NCBI GenBank assembly: GCA_033961575.1
Contig: CM066730.1
Location: forward strand, 113,976,523 to 114,040,522
Direction: 5' to 3'
Source: Aselliscus stoliczkanus
Lineage: Eukaryota; Chordata; Mammalia; Chiroptera; Hipposideridae
Length of the DNA stretch: 64,000 nucleotides
The notes beneath the pieces were generated by a model that made no database searches, was not told the DNA's origin, and worked only from the letters and a program-made list of their open reading frames with translations. A program made the translations under genes and the position numbers. Positions 58,531 through 64,000 of the stretch are shown here, in pieces. The first letter of the stretch is position 1. Each line of letters starts with the position of its first letter.

Positions 58531-59509
58531 TGTCATTTGAAACAAAGACAGGAGATTGTTTTGGTCTCCTGGACTTTCTGGCTAAATATAAATCTAGCCT
58601 CATGCAGAGCAACAGGTCCAATATAGTTTTACTGATACGCCCTCTGCACTATAACTTGTATACAATGGCTCGGGGCAACCAGGAACATATCCACTGAGGT
58701 TTATTGCCTGGCAGTCTAAGATTTATAACCTACATATGGTGGTGGTGTGTTTTTAACATCCCCCTCATGTATATTTTCTTAGTGAGATAGTAAGTTTCTC
58801 AAAGTTTTGTATACAGCCTTTTTATTTCTCTTGCCTATCCCTTGCTCACAACACTTGGAGGCTCAGTGAGTGGTTTTGATTGACGGTCCGAATTTTAGCA
58901 ACTTTGCATGGTGGTCACAATGATCACATTTGCAAAATGTAAAAGGGCTAGGGCTGTAGCTCAGCTGCTTCAGGATTTTACTCCAAATTCTAAGACTTTG
59001 CCCTTGGCCTAGTTTCATAAGACAGCAAACCAATAGACATTTAAGGGACATTTTTGACATTTTTTTGAGTGTTCACCAGCGGAGCAAGTCAGTGCTAGGA
59101 ACTGTGGGGGTACAAAGGCAAACAAGACACAGTTGCTACCCTACAGGAACTCATAATATAATGGAAATTAAGTTAAACAATATGCTACTAGAAGAATGGG
59201 AATCTGCCTGTAAGAATCTGGAATGGCTCCTTGGAGAAAGTAAGATTTAGCTGAATTTTGCAAAAACAAAATGATGGAGCTCTCCATGGAGTGAAGAAAT
59301 TCCCTGAATATTCCCTTGCTAGTGAACAGGGGTAGAAACTTCAGCCTGAGGTGATGTACCCATCTTATTGTCCTATCCTACTCTGGAGCTTTAATGAGGA
59401 CAATTAGTTTTTGCTGTAGGATTTAAGACAAGGAGAAGTGATCATCTCAGGATTTGCTTGAAATGAGGATTGGAGAAATAAATTGTTAAATGCTTTTTTG
59501 TATGGAACG

Positions 59510-59685
59510 ATGTTAAGTGCTCAAAAAATGTATTATTTAATTCTCACATCAACTACAAATAAGGAAACTGAGTCTCAGAGAGAAAAAAGTAACTTGCTCA
59601 TCATGCAGGTAGTAAGTGGCCAAGCAGAAATTCAAACCTAGGTCTGTCTGATTCCAAAGTCCATGCACTTGTATAAAACATATCT
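59510..59685 (-). mobile_element. MIR SINE
   Basis: aactacaaataaggaaactg, agtctcagagagaaaaaagt, cttgctcatcatgcaggtag, taagtggccaagcagaaatt and tctgtctgattccaaagtcc are collinear with MIR in reverse orientation. Confidence 0.88.
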
Positions 59686-59689
59686 CATT

Positions 59690-62315
59690 TTGTCAAATTA
59701 TCTGAGCTTCATTTTGCTGTGGATTCTTATGTATTCTTCTGTGTAAACACTGCATTTATTTCTAGGATAATTTTTTAAAAGTCTAAAAATTCTAATTTTA
59801 CTTTTATTCAGTGTGCATCAATGTTTCACATTAACTGCCTATTTTTCTTTTCTTTTTCACCCCAAAGTTTTTTTAAAATTTTTTTTAGCTAGAACTTTTC
59901 AACCTTCTGTGTTCTCTTTATAACTCCCTTTAGAATGCATAATTGTGCTCGATCAATTTGTTAGAGCCTTTTGAAGTGTTAAAAAAAACTACATTAAAAT
60001 TATTTTCTTTCAGGTTTTATGTTAATGAACATAGGTGCTATTCAGAGCAAAGTCAGGGTGTCAAGGGAACTTTAGTTAAAGTTATTCATACATAAACTAA
60101 AAAAGGAAACATCTTTAGTAGAGGAAAAATACATTTAATGAGTAAGTACGGCACACAATTCCCCCTTTCAAAAATGTCAGCTCATATTGAACCTCCATTC
60201 TAGATATCTTACAATTACTTTGTCAACAGAAGGTAGAGTAGTGATGGATGACGCATTGGTTCTTGAAACCAAACTTTCTGCGAGTTACTTAGGCTGAAAC
60301 TAAGTGCTTCTACATTCCAGTCTTATTGATGATAGTGGTTTTATGTTTATCACCCTGTCATTTCAGTTGACTGTATCAGCCTCTTCCCTGTAAGTATATG
60401 GACACTAATAGAGGTGTGTCCTCAGCGCTCTGAAGGGTCACAGATTCATACTGCTAACACGGTCAGGGCACAAACTGCTTCATGTGGAAGCTCAGATGCA
60501 ACTTTACCCATTTCAAAAAAAGGGATCAAAAAAGAGGTCCCTAAAAGGCCTTTGGAAACTGGGTTCGTTACTGGCCCTCTTTGGACCGTGACCCATCCGT
60601 GTAGTGCTGCACACAGAGGTTTTCTGCTCTCACTAATGGAGTGTTACTATTTTGTAGCCTCCCTTTAATAGGAAGAATTCTACTAGGACCGTGGCAAGTC
60701 CAGGACCTGATTGCAACACTTTATTTATAAGAAATTCTGTCAAGAATCAATAATGGTCTTGGGTCTTGAGTTCTTTCTTTAATAATACTTTGATATGATT
60801 TGTCACAAGCTAGCCCAGAGTACCCACCAGATTTTATTACTTAGCTTGCAGCACAGTGTCTTATCTTTGAGTCATGAGATCAGCCATGGGGAGACCTTTA
60901 AAACGCTATATTCTTTACTGTTTAGTTATTACAGAAAGTCTATATTACTCAATAATACCTTTTATAGGGTGTGCTGTCACATCTTCACACAGATGTTTAA
61001 CCCCAATGTAGATATACTGGATGCCTGGAGGCCATTTTAGTGACACGGACATTGTTTTTCATGATTGGATGCCTGATGTATCAATAGCAGCAAAAACAGA
61101 AAACAAACAGAACAATACAAAAAAAAAATCCACAACTAAAACAAAACAAAAAAATCACTATTGCATAACATTTCTGACTGGATCTCAAACTAACTGTGCA
61201 TTTTGACAGAGATTTTGTTTAGAGTCCAGAGCATTAGGTTTTTGTTACCTGAAAGCAGCAGAAATTTAGAGAAGTCAATTTGGATTCCTTTCTTACTTGT
61301 GATCAGCTCCTTAGGTTTCACTGTACATCTCAATAAACATGATCCCACTACATCGGTAGCTGTACAGCAATAGCTCTAAACATGTTTTATTCTGCTCAGC
61401 CGTGGAATTCATATTGTTATGGCTAATGCCTGTTGGTAAATGCTTGTATAGTTACATGTTTACAAAACTATATATTGTCAGCCTAGGGTTTCATTTCTCC
61501 AATCTGTTTTTCTTCTTTGGAGGAAAATAGCAGAAAATGTACCAATACTCACTGTAGACAAAACACACATATACACACACACTCAAACACACTCACATAC
61601 AGACACACACACCAACCAAGATTTCAAAATGGTAATCATTTCGAATTTTGAAATTAGGGAAATGAGAGAAAAACACTCCCTGGAAAGTTATTATTTTAGA
61701 TCTTTCATCTGTCTCCAAATTGGTACTAATTTTCAATGTAGATTTAAGAAAATTGTTGGTATGTGAGAAAACATTTTATTTAAAAAGTTTTCTTGTGGCT
61801 GCTATAGTGGTTGCCAAAGGAGATTATCCTTATGAGGCCAGCTGGTTTCCCCTGTAGCTCGGACCCTGGCTGCTCATGTGCAGGGGCTCAAGGAATGACC
61901 CTTTGTCTGGGTTCAGAATGGGCCACACCATCACTGCCCAGAAGACATCCTGGCTTTATTTCCTTGCCTTGTCTGATATAAACAGAGAGAGGAAAGCCAG
62001 GAGCCTATGGGGTGTTTCCCTTTGCTGGCTGTGACAGACTGCTCTGAAAACTCTGTCTCTCCTCTCACTAGACCAGGCATATTTTTCAGTGCAGGGACTC
62101 AAGACACTCCCCATCTTCTGCTGACATTCTCTCCTCAAATTGGGCTTATATTGGAGCTAAGGGCTGATGGGTGACAGTCTCTCCTCCTGATAGTGCCCTC
62201 CTCCTCAGCTTCCTTAACACTGAGCAGTGGTAAGAGTGTGCAGTGACCTGCCTTGAACTGGACCCAAGAGTCTTTAGTTTACCTGTAGGATTGCCTGAAA
62301 AGGAATCTATACCTG
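59690..62315. other. Unannotated sequence
   Basis: No gene or clear repeat family is recognised. It holds an imperfect AC-rich tract at 61564-61613. The 84-codon frame at 60414-60668 has no domain. Confidence 0.5.
61564..61613. repeat. Imperfect (AC)n tract
   Basis: acacacatatacacacacac followed by interrupted acacac units. Confidence 0.85.
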
Positions 62316-62470
62316 CTGGATACCTACCATGTGTCAAAATATGAGCTAGGCCCTCAATATATGCTCGCTCATTTAATCCTCATATCTCTACAGAGATTAT
62401 GCCCTCTGCGATACAAATGAAGAGCCTTGCATTCAGAAATTAGGGAGTTTGCTGCCCTTATGCAAATGAG
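62316..62470 (-). mobile_element. MIR-like fragment
   Basis: ataccTaccatgtgtcaaa-type start, gagctaggccctcaatat, ctcatttaatcctcatatc, then a degraded core. Consistent with a MIR in reverse orientation. Confidence 0.6.
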
Positions 62471-62754
62471 ACTGTGGGAACTGGCCTATAGAGTGAGGGA
62501 GGTTGGACTCCAAAATTCATACTATTCATTCTCTACTAAAAACCATGCCACCAAAGCTAGCCAAACCATGTTGCTAGCTTCTTCCATATTAGCCATGGGT
62601 CACTGTTCTCTGAGAGAATCTCATAAGCCTACTTTCCCAGCCCAGTCATCCTATTGTCCACGAAGCCTTCCTCCTATCCAAATCCTACCTCAGTCCTACT
62701 TCTCTGTGCATCCTTTTCCCTATAAGCCTATTCAGGTTTGGGGATATTTTTCCT

Positions 62755-63250
62755 AAACATTTTATTTTGTAATCATTATAGGTTCTTTTGCAATTATAAG
62801 ACACAATGCAGAGAGATCCTGTATATCCTTCACCCAGTTTTTCTCAATAGTAACATTTTACATAACTAAAGTACAATATCAAAAACAGGATATTAATTTT
62901 GATACACTCCACCAACCTTATTTAGATTTCACCAGTTTTATATTCATTCGTTGTGGTGTGTGCATATTTAGTTCTATGCAATTTTATCAAATGTGTAGAT
63001 TTGTGTGATTGCTACCTCAATTACAATACAGAACAGTTCCATCACAAGGATCCCTTGTGCTGCTCTCATATAGCCACAGCCACCTCTCTACCTCTCTTCT
63101 CCAGTCCCTGGCAATCACTAATCTGTTCTCCACTCTCATAACTTTGTCATGACGAGAATGTTGTGTAAATAAAATCATACCGTATGTAACATTCTGAGAG
63201 AAAATCTATTCAGTTTTGATATTTCTGTTCTTGAAACTGAAGTACATTTT
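62755..63250 (-). mobile_element. Old L1-like fragment
   Basis: tcctgtatatccttcaccca, agtacaatatcaaaaacagg, ttagatttcaccagtttta, ttagttctatgcaattttat and caatcactaatctgttctcc are the signature order of an ancient L1 segment in reverse orientation. Related to 2700-3180. Confidence 0.7.
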
Positions 63251-63334
63251 GTGTGAAATAGTTTTTTTTCTCTATGTATATATATTTCAAGTACACATAC
63301 ATACAAAATTGCATTCTATGTAATTGACAGTTTT

Positions 63335-63902
63335 TTTCCTTTTTCTTAAATTAGTTTCAGGTGTACAACACAATGCAATAGTTATACTCTTTACCCCCCA
63401 AAGTGACAACACCCCTCCCCCAATTTGCCACCCCACTCACCCCCCCATATCATACATATCTATTACAATTCCTTTGACTCCCTTCCACAGTATACTCCAC
63501 ATCCCATGACTATCTCTATATTCAGTTTCAGTTGGCATACAATATTATACAACATCAGCTTCAGGAGTACAGTGCAGTGATCAAGCCTCTACTCCATCCA
63601 TGAAGTGGTCTCCCTAATAAGACGTGTGACTATCTGACATGCCACAAAATTTTTACAACATTATTATATTTCCCGAACTGTGTTCATATCCCTGTGGTAA
63701 TATTGTAGTTGTCTATTTATGCTGTCTAATCCCTTCCGTTTCCCCCTTATCCCCACCCCCCTCCCAACTAGCAACCCTCAGTTTTTCCTCTATATCTATG
63801 AGTCTGTTTACTTTGATCATTCATTCAGTTTTTCAGATTCCACATATAAGTGAGATCATATGGTGCTTGTCTTTCTCCGACTGGCTTATTTCACTTAACG
63901 TA
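63335..63902 (-). mobile_element. L1 3' end (3'UTR and ORF2 C-terminus)
   Basis: It is highly similar to 24009-24560: ttagtttcaggtgtacaaca, caatgcaatagttatac, a C-rich stretch, tccatgaagtggtctcccta, then at 63790-63900 the ORF2 terminus (ccacatataagtgagatcat). It is the same subfamily type as the full-length L1 or close to it. Confidence 0.88.
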
Positions 63903-64000
63903 AGTCTCTTCACAATATTATCAATTACATTCCCAGAATTGCCCCCATATCCCTGCGGCAACTTTGTAGTCACCCACCTTCGCTGTCCAAAACCTTCTCC
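63903..64000 (-). mobile_element. Second copy of L1 3'UTR, runs off window
   Basis: After the ORF2 terminus the sequence does not continue into ORF2 but returns to 3'UTR-like sequence (tcacaatattatcaattaca, ctgcggcaactttgtagtc), parallel to 24305-24400. This marks a rearranged or nested L1. It continues past the window edge. Confidence 0.7.

Overview
This window is nuclear DNA from a placental mammal, most likely a bat. Old MIR, L2 and L1 fragments give the mammalian background. On top of these lie LINE-1 insertions, tRNA-headed SINEs with a GGCCGAGTGG-type A box (a head that looks like the SINEs of horseshoe and roundleaf bats, from memory, not searched), and two mariner-type DNA transposon remnants. 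Relatively young mariners are unusual in mammals outside bats. I see no exon of a host protein-coding gene, no structural RNA gene and no prokaryotic features. The window reads as an AT-rich intergenic region or a large intron.

Layout. 1-6.7 kb: unique sequence with two long SINEs (about 1.1-1.5 and 2.16-2.64 kb) and an old L1 piece. 6.7-10.9 kb: an old, internally deleted LINE-1 on the minus strand with another L1 tail nested in it. 10.9-23.9 kb: mostly unique DNA with short SINEs, a polypyrimidine tract and MIR pieces. 23.9-32.04 kb: a full-length LINE-1 of about 8.1 kb on the minus strand, bounded by a 14-bp target-site duplication. It has an intact ORF1, an ORF2 broken only by about four small frameshifts, and a 2.8-kb 5'UTR with GC-rich tandem monomers of about 195 bp and a terminal YY1-type site. 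32-43.5 kb: mostly unique DNA, including a homeodomain-motif-rich stretch at 35.2-35.7 kb, a SINE and an L2. 43.5-46 kb: an LTR-like repeat, then a decayed antisense BED-finger/hAT transposase-like pseudogene split by a SINE. 46.7-49.4 kb: an old repeat, then an L1 fragment carrying an 81-bp mariner MITE. 49.58-51.39 kb: two perfectly identical 156-bp inverted arms around a 1.5-kb spacer. 52.7-56 kb: L2, a dimeric SINE, and a 568-bp internally deleted mariner with both terminal inverted repeats. 56.6-64 kb: an LTR-like segment, MIRs, and L1 pieces running off the window end.

The only coding capacity is that of mobile elements: L1 ORF1 and ORF2 for retrotransposition, the mariner and hAT transposase remnants, and SINEs that would depend on L1 enzymes. 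The most notable signals are the perfect inverted repeat, the nearly intact L1 with a monomer-repeat promoter, the mariner deletion derivative and the hAT pseudogene.
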